64,000 bases of DNA from an uncultured Lachnospiraceae bacterium. Lineage in GTDB: Bacteria; Bacillota; Clostridia; Lachnospirales; Lachnospiraceae. The DNA lies in the NCBI GenBank assembly GCA_947626985.1, contig CANQUG010000003.1:1-64000 (forward strand). The letters run 5' to 3'. Positions 16,139-25,000 of this stretch are shown piece by piece (position 1 is the first letter of the stretch; the number at the start of each line of letters is the position of its first letter). The translations under genes and the position numbers were made by a program. Under the pieces are notes generated by a model, which saw only the letters and a program-made list of their open reading frames with translations, was not told the DNA's origin and did not search any database.

Positions 16139-17341
16139 TCAGATGGCGCTGTACATACTGAACATGGGCAGGTACACCGCGAGAAGAATTACGACTACGA
16201 TGCCTGCAAGCATCAGAATGATGATGGGTTCCAGCATGGAGAGGGCCCGGGCTGTGGCGGTGTCCACCTCGTTGTCGTAATATTCCGCCATGACTTCCAG
16301 GGTATCTTCCATGGAGCCGGTGGATTCTCCGATGGCGGTCATCCTGACCAGCATTTCCGGCAGGTCCCGGGAACGGCTCATACATTCTCCCAGGGACTGG
16401 CCGGCCTCCACACCGCTGATGGTATCCAGCACAGCCCGGGACATGGCGTAGTTGGTCATGGCCCGGCCGGAGACCTCAATCGCCTGGAGAATGGGCATTC
16501 CCGCTGCAAGCATGGTAGTCATGGTGTGGGCAAACTGGCTTGCTCCCGCCATGGCGCCGATTTTTCCCACCACAGGGAGGGAAAGCTTCAGACGGGATAT
16601 TTTTAGTCGTCCCCGGGGCGTCCGGCCGTAGATATGCAGCAGAAACAATGTCCCGGCGACCGCGAGAACGATCGCCACAAAATATGTGGTAAAATAATTT
16701 GAAACAGCAATAAGAAGTTTCGTCACTGCCGGAAGCTGAATCCCCATAGAGGCGAAAGTTTTGGAAAACGTGGGAACGGCATAGAGCATGATGATTCCCA
16801 CCACAACCACGGCGACAGCGATGACAAAGGAAGGGTACATCAGAGCGCCGGACGCTTTGGATCGGATTTTGTACATGCGGTCATAATATACACTCATACG
16901 GGAAAAGGCGCTTTCCAGATCTCCGGATTCCTCGCCGGAACGCACAGTTTCGATGAACGTTACGGGCAGCTTTTTGCCCCTCTGGGCCAGACTGTAGGAA
17001 AGACTCCAGCCATTGGAGACATCCTCGGACACCTGTCGGAGGATTCCGGCCAGAAGTCTGTCCTGTGTCTGGGAAGCCGTGAGGTCCACTGCCTGTACCA
17101 GGGGAAGTCCCGCTTTCAGGATAATGGAAAACTGGCGGCAGACCAGGGACAGTGCCTTGCTGTCCACCTTTCGTAAAAAAATCATTTCTTCTTTGACGGA
17201 TTTTTTTACCTCTCTGACAGAGAGAACCATATCGCAGTTCTGACGGATCAGAGCAACCGCCTCGGTCCGGCTGGATGCTTCCACCACTCCGGCGACACGT
17301 TCTCCGCCGGTATAAGCTCCTTCATAATAGTAAGCGGGCAA
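16139..17341 (-). CDS. pilC: Type IV pilus platform protein PilC
   Basis: The inner-membrane platform that passes pilin subunits into the fibre. Two GspF domains are visible, each ending in membrane helices. Motifs include FSIILKAGLPLVQAVDLTASQT and the mirrored FAHTMTTMLAAGMPILQAIEV. The C-terminus is ALSMLEPIIILMLAGIVVVILLAVYLPMFSMYSAI, as in GspF/PilC. The track begins at an ATG at 17362. The GGGAGG site overlaps its first codons and is better placed for the TTG at 17341, giving about 400 residues, the family norm. It follows pilT and precedes pilA. Confidence 0.95.
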   Translation of the reverse strand: MPAYYYEGAYTGGERVAGVVEASSRTEAVALIRQNCDMVLSVREVKKSVKEEMIFLRKVDSKALSLVCRQFSIILKAGLPLVQAVDLTASQTQDRLLAGILRQVSEDVSNGWSLSYSLAQRGKKLPVTFIETVRSGEESGDLESAFSRMSVYYDRMYKIRSKASGALMYPSFVIAVAVVVVGIIMLYAVPTFSKTFASMGIQLPAVTKLLIAVSNYFTTYFVAIVLAVAGTLFLLHIYGRTPRGRLKISRLKLSLPVVGKIGAMAGASQFAHTMTTMLAAGMPILQAIEVSGRAMTNYAMSRAVLDTISGVEAGQSLGECMSRSRDLPEMLVRMTAIGESTGSMEDTLEVMAEYYDNEVDTATARALSMLEPIIILMLAGIVVVILLAVYLPMFSMYSAI

Positions 17342-17383
17342 ATTTCTTCCCTCCCTCTTCATGACTCACAGCAGAACGCTGCG

Positions 17384-18487
17384 CTAATTGGTCAGTCCGT
17401 AAATTCCGGCTTTCAGTTTTCCTCTGGTTTTCGGCTCCGCGCCGCCGGCTGCCGACTTTTCCAGCGCAGGATCCCGCAGAGCGGAGCGGAATGTTTCCCG
17501 GGAGATTTCCCCGTTTGCCAGAAGGTTCTGGAGAGCCCGGTCCATGAGTATATTTCCCAGATTTCCTGTCGTCTGGATGCTGTTGGCAATCTGGGGAGTC
17601 TTTCCCTCCCGAATCAGATTACGGATGGCGCCGTCTGTCTTCATCACTTCGCAGGCCAGCACCCTGCCCCTGCCGGATTTCCTGGGCAGAAGCTGCTGGG
17701 ACATCACCGCCTTCAAAGTCATGGAAAGCTGCAGACGGATCTGCTGCTGCCGCTCCGCCGGAAAGACGTCTACAATACGGTCGATGGAATCCGCCGCCGA
17801 GTTGGTGTGGACCGTCCCAAATACCAGATGCCCCGTCTCCGCCGCGGTCAGCGCTGTCTCGATCGTATCCAGGTCCCGCATCTCTCCCACCAGGATCACA
17901 TCGGGGTCCTCGCGAAGAGCGGCCCGCAGCCCGGCGGGAAAGCTTCTGGTGTCTCTGCCGATTTCTCTCTGATTGATGACGCATTTCTCCGGAGTATATA
18001 TGTACTCCACAGGATCCTCCAGCGTCAGAATGTGTTTGGTCTGAGTCTGATTAATGTGGTTTAAAATGGACGCCAGGGTGGTGGATTTCCCCGATCCGGT
18101 TTCCCCGGTAATCAGCACGATCCCCTGATTGTACCCGGGAAATTCCTCCGCCACGGGAGGCAGGCCCAGCTCGCTCATCCCCGGAATTCTGTCGTTCAGA
18201 AGACGGATGGCCGCGGAATAATGCCCCTGCTGCAAAAACACATTCAGCCTGCAGCGGACGCCCCCAACGGTCAGCGCAAAATCCTGTTCTCCCACCTCAT
18301 TCAGCGCGTCAAACTTTGCCCCTGTCAGTTCTCTGGCAAAGGCGGCGCATGTTTCCTCTGTCAGTTTTTCCTGCGAAGCATCCCGCAGGCTTCCGTCCAC
18401 CCGGTATCTGGGCGGCAGTCCGCATACGAGGTGTATATCCGATGCTCCCTCCCGGTATGCTCCCTGAACCAGTTCCGTAATTGTCAT
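17384..18487 (-). CDS. pilT: Twitching/retraction ATPase PilT
   Basis: A hexameric ATPase that depolymerises the pilus and drives retraction. Motifs: Walker A GETGSGKST (about 126), Asp box TLEDPVEYIY, Walker B DVILVGEMRD, His box GHLVFGTVHTNSA and the PilT-specific AIRNLIREGKTPQI. The last distinguishes it from PilB. The track starts at 18508, but GGAGG lies inside its second and third codons, ten bases before a second ATG at 18487, which I take as the start (367 residues). Gene order pilB-pilT-pilC is conserved in many T4P loci. Its presence predicts retractile pili. Confidence 0.95.
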   Translation of the reverse strand: MTITELVQGAYREGASDIHLVCGLPPRYRVDGSLRDASQEKLTEETCAAFARELTGAKFDALNEVGEQDFALTVGGVRCRLNVFLQQGHYSAAIRLLNDRIPGMSELGLPPVAEEFPGYNQGIVLITGETGSGKSTTLASILNHINQTQTKHILTLEDPVEYIYTPEKCVINQREIGRDTRSFPAGLRAALREDPDVILVGEMRDLDTIETALTAAETGHLVFGTVHTNSAADSIDRIVDVFPAERQQQIRLQLSMTLKAVMSQQLLPRKSGRGRVLACEVMKTDGAIRNLIREGKTPQIANSIQTTGNLGNILMDRALQNLLANGEISRETFRSALRDPALEKSAAGGAEPKTRGKLKAGIYGLTN

Positions 18488-18533
18488 TTTGTTCTGTCCT
18501 CCATTCAAAAACAGTTTCCAAATGCCGCAGGCC

Positions 18534-20231
18534 TCACAGGCCTATCATTCGTCCGATCTCCTCCGAAGTGGTTGTCCCGTCCAAAAGCAGTTCCCGGCAG
18601 TTTTCCATAATGGAACGAAAACCGGAATGCTTCACGGCTGCCTCCATGGCGTCCCTGTCGTTTCTGTGAATGGCGCGCCGAAGCTCTCCTGTCATGGTCA
18701 GTATCTCAAATACGGCGATCCTGCCCCGGTATCCCGTGTGAAAACAATCGTCACAGCCATCTCCCCTGTAAAAGATCCGGGGTTCTTCCTCCGAAAATCC
18801 CATCATCCTCAGTTCCTCCGGCTCCGGGCGGTAGCTCTTCCTGCAGTGAGGGCATACCCGGCGGAGAAGTCTCTGGGATATGATTCCTTTCACAGCTCCG
18901 GCCGCCACATAGGGCTCCACCCCGATATCCAGAAGACGGTCAATGGAAGAAAGGGCGTCGTTGGTATGGATCGTGGTCAGAACCATGTGGCCGGTAATGG
19001 CGGCGCGCATGGCGATCTCCGCCGTCTCCCCGTCGCGGATTTCCCCGACTGCTATGATATCCGGATCCTGCCGCAGCACTGCCCGCAGAGCGCCGGCAAA
19101 GGTCATTCCCGTCTTCTCATTGATCTGAACCTGGCAAACTTCGTTCATGTGATACTCGACAGGATCCTCCAGTGAAACCAGATTTTTCGTTTCACTCTTC
19201 AGCTGATCAATGATGGTGTACATGGTGGAGGTTTTTCCCGAGCCCGTGGGGCCCACGATCAAAATGGCGCCCTCCCTCACCGTATCCAGAATCTGCTGAA
19301 ACTGCTTTCTGGCCTCTCCGCGAAGCCCGATCCCCTCCATGGTGATCAGCTCGGGGGCCTTTCTCAGAAGACGAATCACCATTTTTTCTCCGTAAACCGT
19401 AGGAATGGTAGCAATCCGCAGATCAATATGTTCCTGACGGACAGTGACGCCTGCGTGACCGTCCTGTGGAATATTCCTCTGGGCAATATCCAGATGAGAC
19501 ATGATCTTCAATCTGGAGATCACGGAATTTTCCAGTTCTCCGGGCACGCTGAGCACCGGGCGCAGCATACCGTCGATGCGCATCCGGATATTCATCTGGC
19601 TTTCCCCGGGCTCCAGATGAATATCGCTGGCCTTCTCCGTACAGGCCCTTTCGATAATGGAATTTACAAGACGGATGGCCGGAGCCGCATCGCTGCTTTC
19701 ATCATCCACCGCCACTTTTTCCGGCCCGGTTCCCACAGCGGGGACGCTGCTCTGACTGCTCAGCATATCCCGCTTCAGCTCTTCGATGGCCCGGGCGGCT
19801 CCCTGATTGCTGTACAGATTATGAACCGCCCGGTTCACCGCCGCCATGGTGGTGATCATGGGAATTACATGGCGTCTGGTTATGGCCGCCACTTCCTCCA
19901 CCGCCATAAAATTCAGGGGATCCGCCATGGCCAGATAAACCTCTGTTCTGGTGGCCTTTACAGGAACCACCATATATTTCCTGGCGACGCTCTTTGGCAA
20001 AAGCCGGGCCATTTCTCCGGAAATCTCACAGGAGTTCAGATCTATGTACTCTACTCCCAGCTGTGTGGTCAAAGCTTCGATCAGCTGCGTCTCCCGGATG
20101 ATTCCCCGTTCAATGAGCAGCGTGCCCAGACGCTGCCCGGTCTCCTTCTGCAGAGCCAGAGCCTCCTCCAGCTGCCGCTCCGTAATGACTCCGCTCTTTA
20201 CCAGCAGATCTCCCAGCCGGATGTACTTCAT
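18534..20231 (-). CDS. pilB: Pilus extension ATPase PilB
   Basis: The motor that drives pilin polymerisation. The 565 residues carry an N-terminal GspE-type MshEN domain (LGDLLVKSGVITERQLEEALALQK), a linker and the secretion ATPase domain: Walker A GPTGSGKT (about 327), LEDPVEYHM, Walker B DPDIIAVGEIRD and His box GHMVLTTIHTNDA. A zinc site is formed by CPHC and CDDC (about 457-494), typical of PilB/GspE and absent from PilT. The ATG has a modest AGGTGA site. MshEN domains can bind c-di-GMP, but whether this one does cannot be judged here. Confidence 0.96.
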   Translation of the reverse strand: MKYIRLGDLLVKSGVITERQLEEALALQKETGQRLGTLLIERGIIRETQLIEALTTQLGVEYIDLNSCEISGEMARLLPKSVARKYMVVPVKATRTEVYLAMADPLNFMAVEEVAAITRRHVIPMITTMAAVNRAVHNLYSNQGAARAIEELKRDMLSSQSSVPAVGTGPEKVAVDDESSDAAPAIRLVNSIIERACTEKASDIHLEPGESQMNIRMRIDGMLRPVLSVPGELENSVISRLKIMSHLDIAQRNIPQDGHAGVTVRQEHIDLRIATIPTVYGEKMVIRLLRKAPELITMEGIGLRGEARKQFQQILDTVREGAILIVGPTGSGKTSTMYTIIDQLKSETKNLVSLEDPVEYHMNEVCQVQINEKTGMTFAGALRAVLRQDPDIIAVGEIRDGETAEIAMRAAITGHMVLTTIHTNDALSSIDRLLDIGVEPYVAAGAVKGIISQRLLRRVCPHCRKSYRPEPEELRMMGFSEEEPRIFYRGDGCDDCFHTGYRGRIAVFEILTMTGELRRAIHRNDRDAMEAAVKHSGFRSIMENCRELLLDGTTTSEEIGRMIGL

Positions 20232-20265
20232 GAATCTTCACCTGCTTTCCCTCATGAATTGATTT

Positions 20266-20811
20266 TCAGTCAAAACCGCTTCCGTCTCCCTCGTTCAGAC
20301 AGCGCACCTGAAATTCGGCTTCAGCCCTGAAAAGATCTTCCCGGGCGTCTCTGACCTTCATAACAAAGGTAAACACCGATGTGTCCTTATCATACCGGAT
20401 GCCCGGATTCCCGCTGCCGTCTTCCAGCGCTATTCCGTAGATTCCTCCTGCGCCGTAAACACCGGAGGGAAGAAGGGGCAGATCGTTCCCCACAACATTT
20501 ACGGCCAGCTGCTGCTCCTCATTGACCCTGATCTGCGTATAGGGGCCAAAATTACAGCTTAAATACTGAAGAACCCTTCCGTCCCCGTCCGTTTCCACAT
20601 CCCTGGCCATACGCAGTTCACCGGCCACAGTGTCCGCGGCCGTGGACAGCAGCAGCTGTGCTTCCGCCTCGGACATCATCGTATGGCAGGCTTTCAAAGC
20701 CAGATGAAAACCCGTATTCATCATAAGGCTGAACAGGATCATGACAGCCGTGGCCGCCAGAAGCTCCACAAGAGTGGTGCCTTTCTGGCAGCGGAGTTTC
20801 ATATTCCACAT
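20266..20811 (-). CDS. Minor prepilin
   Basis: A prepilin-like protein of 181 residues. The leader MWNMKLRCQKG is followed by TTLVELLAATAVMILFSLMM, which keeps Glu5 but has Thr at position 1. The C-terminal part is a hydrophilic beta-rich domain without recognisable fold marks. The size and the position just before pilB, in a set of four prepilin-like genes, suggest a GspJ/PilW-type role in the tip-initiating complex. A GGGGAGG site precedes the ATG. Confidence 0.78.
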   Translation of the reverse strand: MWNMKLRCQKGTTLVELLAATAVMILFSLMMNTGFHLALKACHTMMSEAEAQLLLSTAADTVAGELRMARDVETDGDGRVLQYLSCNFGPYTQIRVNEEQQLAVNVVGNDLPLLPSGVYGAGGIYGIALEDGSGNPGIRYDKDTSVFTFVMKVRDAREDLFRAEAEFQVRCLNEGDGSGFD

Positions 20812-20837
20812 ATATCGCCGCGCCTCCCCCTGCCCGT

Positions 20838-21188
20838 TCAGCCAAAATCCGACGGAGAAAGTTTATAGGAATAAACCCCGTGGCCGCCGAAGCAGATTAC
20901 CTCCGGTTCGGCCGTAATTCCGGGATTTTCTTCCAGAATCACCTTCACTTTCTCCTTTTTCGGAAATCCTTCTTCATTCATTGCGGCCGCTTTATCCTGC
21001 ACCTCCGCCTCAGCCAAACTTTTATAATAATCCCTGTCATTTTTTTCCCCGCTGTCGTCCATGCGGGCGGCGGCAGCAATGAAAGTCAGCAGAAGTCCGA
21101 AAGATAAAGAACCGACCAGAACAGAAGCCAGCAGTTCCAGGAGAGATTCTCCGCTGTTACGCATCAGTTTCATCCTCAGCTTTTTCAT
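20838..21188 (-). CDS. Small minor prepilin
   Basis: A 116-residue prepilin-like protein. The basic leader MKKLRMKLMRNSG precedes ESLLELLASVLVGSLSFGLLLTFI; Glu5 is present and the residue after the cleavage Gly is Glu, which is unusual. The outer domain is short. It sits between the GspK-like and the 181-residue prepilin genes, as expected for a GspI/PilV-like member. AAGGAGG precedes the ATG. I assign it by position and signal, since the rest shows no known domain. Confidence 0.75.
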   Translation of the reverse strand: MKKLRMKLMRNSGESLLELLASVLVGSLSFGLLLTFIAAAARMDDSGEKNDRDYYKSLAEAEVQDKAAAMNEEGFPKKEKVKVILEENPGITAEPEVICFGGHGVYSYKLSPSDFG

Positions 21189-21251
21189 TTTCTCTTCCTC
21201 CTTCCCGGCTCTTCGCTGACCTTCCGAAAACCGTTTTATTTTTCCGTTCTT

Positions 21252-22007
21252 TTATTCCTCATTCTTTTCTGCACCGGTAATCCATCCAAGCCTCAGCTTC
21301 ATGGAAGTGCTTTCATTGACGCTGTTTTTTCTCAGAGCGCCGTCGTCAATATGGGGAGCCGTATCCTCCGGGGTCAGCTCCGCATTCATTTCGTATTCCC
21401 CGAACTGCTCTGCCCGGCCGTATTCCGGAGGAACCTCCGCCAGAACGGCAGACAGGTTCATATCGTAATCATTCTGAACCGTCACGGTGATTTTTACCTG
21501 AAACCCGCTCAGTTCCTCCAATTCCGGTATAATCGTCAGCGTTCTCGGAACATTCCGGGCATCCGTCTCCGGCAGGATCACGTACTCCCACTGGTCCAGA
21601 TCCGGATGATCCGGCCTCCAGGGTTCCTTTTTCAAATACTCCCCAAACAGAGCGTCAAAATTGGGGAGAAAGAATTCCTCCAGTCTGCAGTCCCATCTCC
21701 CCTGCTGCTGTGTGAAGATGTGGGACTTCCGCTCCAGGTTCTGCCCCTGAGGCACGATGATTTCTTCCCGATACTCATACTGTCCGTAATAAGGCACACT
21801 TGTCAGATCATCCGTTACCATCTTTAAAGCAGAGGATAACGCCAGATAAACCTGCTGCTCCTGCTGATTGCTCCGGATTTTTCCTGCATGGGAGGAGGCT
21901 GCCATCAATATGGAAGCCCCCGCCATCATGCAGACCTCCAGAAACAGCATCGCCAGAAGTATGGAAGCTCCCCGCTGACTTTTCAGTTTTCTGTTTCTTT
22001 CTTTCAT
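21252..22007 (-). CDS. GspK/PilX-like minor prepilin lacking Glu5
   Basis: A 251-residue protein with leader MKERNRKLKSQRG followed by ASILLAMLFLEVCMMAGASIL. The position that is Glu5 in other pilins is Leu here. GspK, the tip-most pseudopilin of type II secretion, also lacks Glu5, so this is probably the pilus-capping minor pilin. The outer region is predicted to be mixed alpha/beta and holds no named domain. It lies between the giant prepilin and two small prepilins. The ribosome site is weak (AAGGGGAAAG, somewhat distant). Confidence 0.75.
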   Translation of the reverse strand: MKERNRKLKSQRGASILLAMLFLEVCMMAGASILMAASSHAGKIRSNQQEQQVYLALSSALKMVTDDLTSVPYYGQYEYREEIIVPQGQNLERKSHIFTQQQGRWDCRLEEFFLPNFDALFGEYLKKEPWRPDHPDLDQWEYVILPETDARNVPRTLTIIPELEELSGFQVKITVTVQNDYDMNLSAVLAEVPPEYGRAEQFGEYEMNAELTPEDTAPHIDDGALRKNSVNESTSMKLRLGWITGAEKNEE

Positions 22008-22046
22008 CCGGCTGCTTTCCCCTTTCTTTTAAACGTCGATCTGCTG

Positions 22047-25000
22047 CTAAAAAAACGGGGAATCCTGAAAATCGGGGATGGTTTCCGAAGCAGGGATATT
22101 TCCATCCGTAATGCCGCCATTATATGGAACATCCTCATGGTCCGGAATCTTATCAGCCGAATCGGCATTTGCATCGGGAACCGTATCGCCGTCCGGAGGG
22201 ATACTCTCATTTGGATGGACGTTTTCATCCGGAAAAATATTCTCATCTGGAAAAATATTCTTATCTGGAGGAAGTTTCTTATCTGGATAGATATTTTCAT
22301 CCGGATCATACCCGGAATCCGGATCCGGAGGAACATTCTCATCCGGGTCATACCCGGAATCCGGATCCGGAACTTCCGGAATAATATCCGGGTCCTTATC
22401 CCCGCTCAGGCGTGAATGATATACGGAAACGTCCACATACACGGTTTCCGTAAACCGCGCAGAACCGTAAGAGAACATGATTTCCATCTGGAGGGCCGTT
22501 TTTCCTGCCTTCATCCCTTCTACGCTTAAAATCCCTTCCCCGGTTCTCCTCACATAGGCAATGGCGGGATTGGTGCTGATGCATCGTCCAAAGGCGGGAT
22601 CTTTCACTTCCACAGGCTGGCCGTCCAGCAGGAATATAAAATTATCCCAGCCGTAATCCTTTTTCTTCTCCTCGTCCAGATAAATTTCCAGTTCTTTCCC
22701 CTTCAGTTCAAAGGTGCGGATCACAACATTGACTGTGCTGACGCCCTCATACCTTTTCCCCTTATAGGAATACTCATACTCCAGAATCAGAGAAGCGGCG
22801 CCAGAGCGCTTTCCCTTTACGGAAAGCACGCTGTGGCAGGGCTCCAAGACAGGATTTCCCTTTTCATCCTTCGCCTGCCCGACTTCACCTGCGGAAATAT
22901 ACGCCGTATCAAAAATTACCTTGTTTACCCGGACTTCCCCGATTTCCTGACGGAGTCTTCCATTCAGCGGACGAAGCTTTTCGTCAAAAGCATACAGACC
23001 AATGCCGGATTCTTTCCCGGCAAAGAGGAACGTTTCGCTCCCGGAAATTTCATATTCCGCAGAGCCGTATTCCGCAGGGCTGTTTCCTGCTGCCCCGTAT
23101 CCGGACGCCTTGTCTCCTGCCATCCCGTATCCTGCAGTTTCATCTCCTGCCGTCCTGTATCCGGCCGCCTCGTATCCTGCAGTTTCATCTCCTGCCACCC
23201 CGTCTCCGACTGCTTCGTCTCCGGCAGTTGCATTCCCTGCCGCCCCGTATCCGGACGCTTCGTCTCCGGCAGTTGCATTCCCTGCCGCCCCGTATCCGGG
23301 TGCCTTGTCTCCCGTACTTGTCCTGACACCCGGCAGATACTGAAGGACAGCGGTGACATTTACAGTAATTTCCAACGGAGTAATAACAATCCTGGACTCC
23401 TCCGCAGTCTCCTCGTCAGGAGTAAAGGTCACCGTTACTTTATCCGTTCCCTGCCGGAGCCCGATAATCACAAGCTTCAGTACTCTGTCGGGATCAGTGC
23501 ATACAATGCTCTCGGACAGCTGAGACGTTTCTCCGTCCCAGGGCACAAAACCTGCAGTCACCACCTGTTCACCGAAATCAGAATTACCGCTGCCTCCATT
23601 TACAGTATCTCTATTTCCGATATCTCCATTTCCGGCATCTGTATTCCCGATATCTCCATTTCCGGTATCTGTATTTCCGGTGTCTCCATTTCCGGTACCG
23701 CCTTCGTTTTGATTTCCGGCTGACGCAACGGACACGGAAAATCTTCCGCCCCGGTAACCTCCTCTTCTCAGTTTGCCTTTCAGAATGTCTGAAAGATACA
23801 GCTCCACTTCCTTCTGAGCTCCATCTGCATAGATTACGGGACTTTTCTGTCCGACCCCGGTTCTGCGCGGTTCGCCGTTCCCAGGCAGGGTTCCGTCAGT
23901 GAAAAGAACATCCTGTTCATAAAAATTTCCGTCCGAAAATGCTCCTGCTGTCGCTTCCAGAAGTTCTCCCGCGGACGCCGCTTCCTCTTCCGTTCCCCCG
24001 GTCTTTTCCTTATAATCCGCAAAAAGATCCATATTCACCGGTATGCCTCCACCCGCCCGCTCAATTCCCTCCAGCGGCCAGTTCCCATAATGAATATTGA
24101 CCGTCCTGCCATTCTGTGTCCGCGTGCAGATCGTGGGGAATGGATAATCGCTGGCAGTGAGAAAACCGCTGGAAGCCAGACTGTACTTGCCGTTCACCGC
24201 GATCCCGTAATCGTCCGCCGTTACCCGCCGGAACTCCGGCCGGTCCGCCATGTCCGCAGGAAAGGGATTCAGCTCGCTGATAAAATCCTCCCCGGACATC
24301 CTTTCGTATCCCGCCTCCGCAATGGTTCCTTTTCCCTTCTCCTGTATCCAGTCCTCACAGACCTCCCGTATATTCTCCGGTACCAGCTCCGCCAGAAAAT
24401 AACATCCCTCAAAGCTGCTGGGAGCTCCCGCCCGCAGCTCGGCCTTTCCGCCGATCAGATACAGACTGTCCTGTTTCCCCGGCCTCGGCATATTTCCCGG
24501 CAGCTTCACGTAGCTGTAGGAATACCGGAAATCATTGGTCGCCCCGCTGTCCGCCGTAATACTGATGATATTCCGCCTTCCGGCTCTGGCGGTCAGCGGC
24601 TTCATAAAGCTTCCCCCGACGATGCCTCCCGTATGGATCCGGGTATTTTTGCTCCTCGCCTGCTCACTGATCTCAATACTTCCTCCCGCATAGCAGCAGG
24701 TGATGCTCTGCTGGCAGGAACCGGCGATTCCTCCTGCCCGCACATGTCTTCTGATATCCCCGTAGGTAAAATCAAGATCAAGCTCCGTCACGGCAGTGCA
24801 CTCTGACAGGGCCATATTGCAGATGCCGATGAGGCCGCCTACACCGCCTCCGCCGAAGCCGTGGCCGGTATGCTCATCCCTTACCGTATATCCGGCGATG
24901 GAGCAGTTCTCTATCCTGTAATCGGACGAGGAAGCGGCCGCAAGGCCCACAAGGCCGCCAATCGCATACCATCCCACATTTCCTCCTCCGGTCACCGTCC

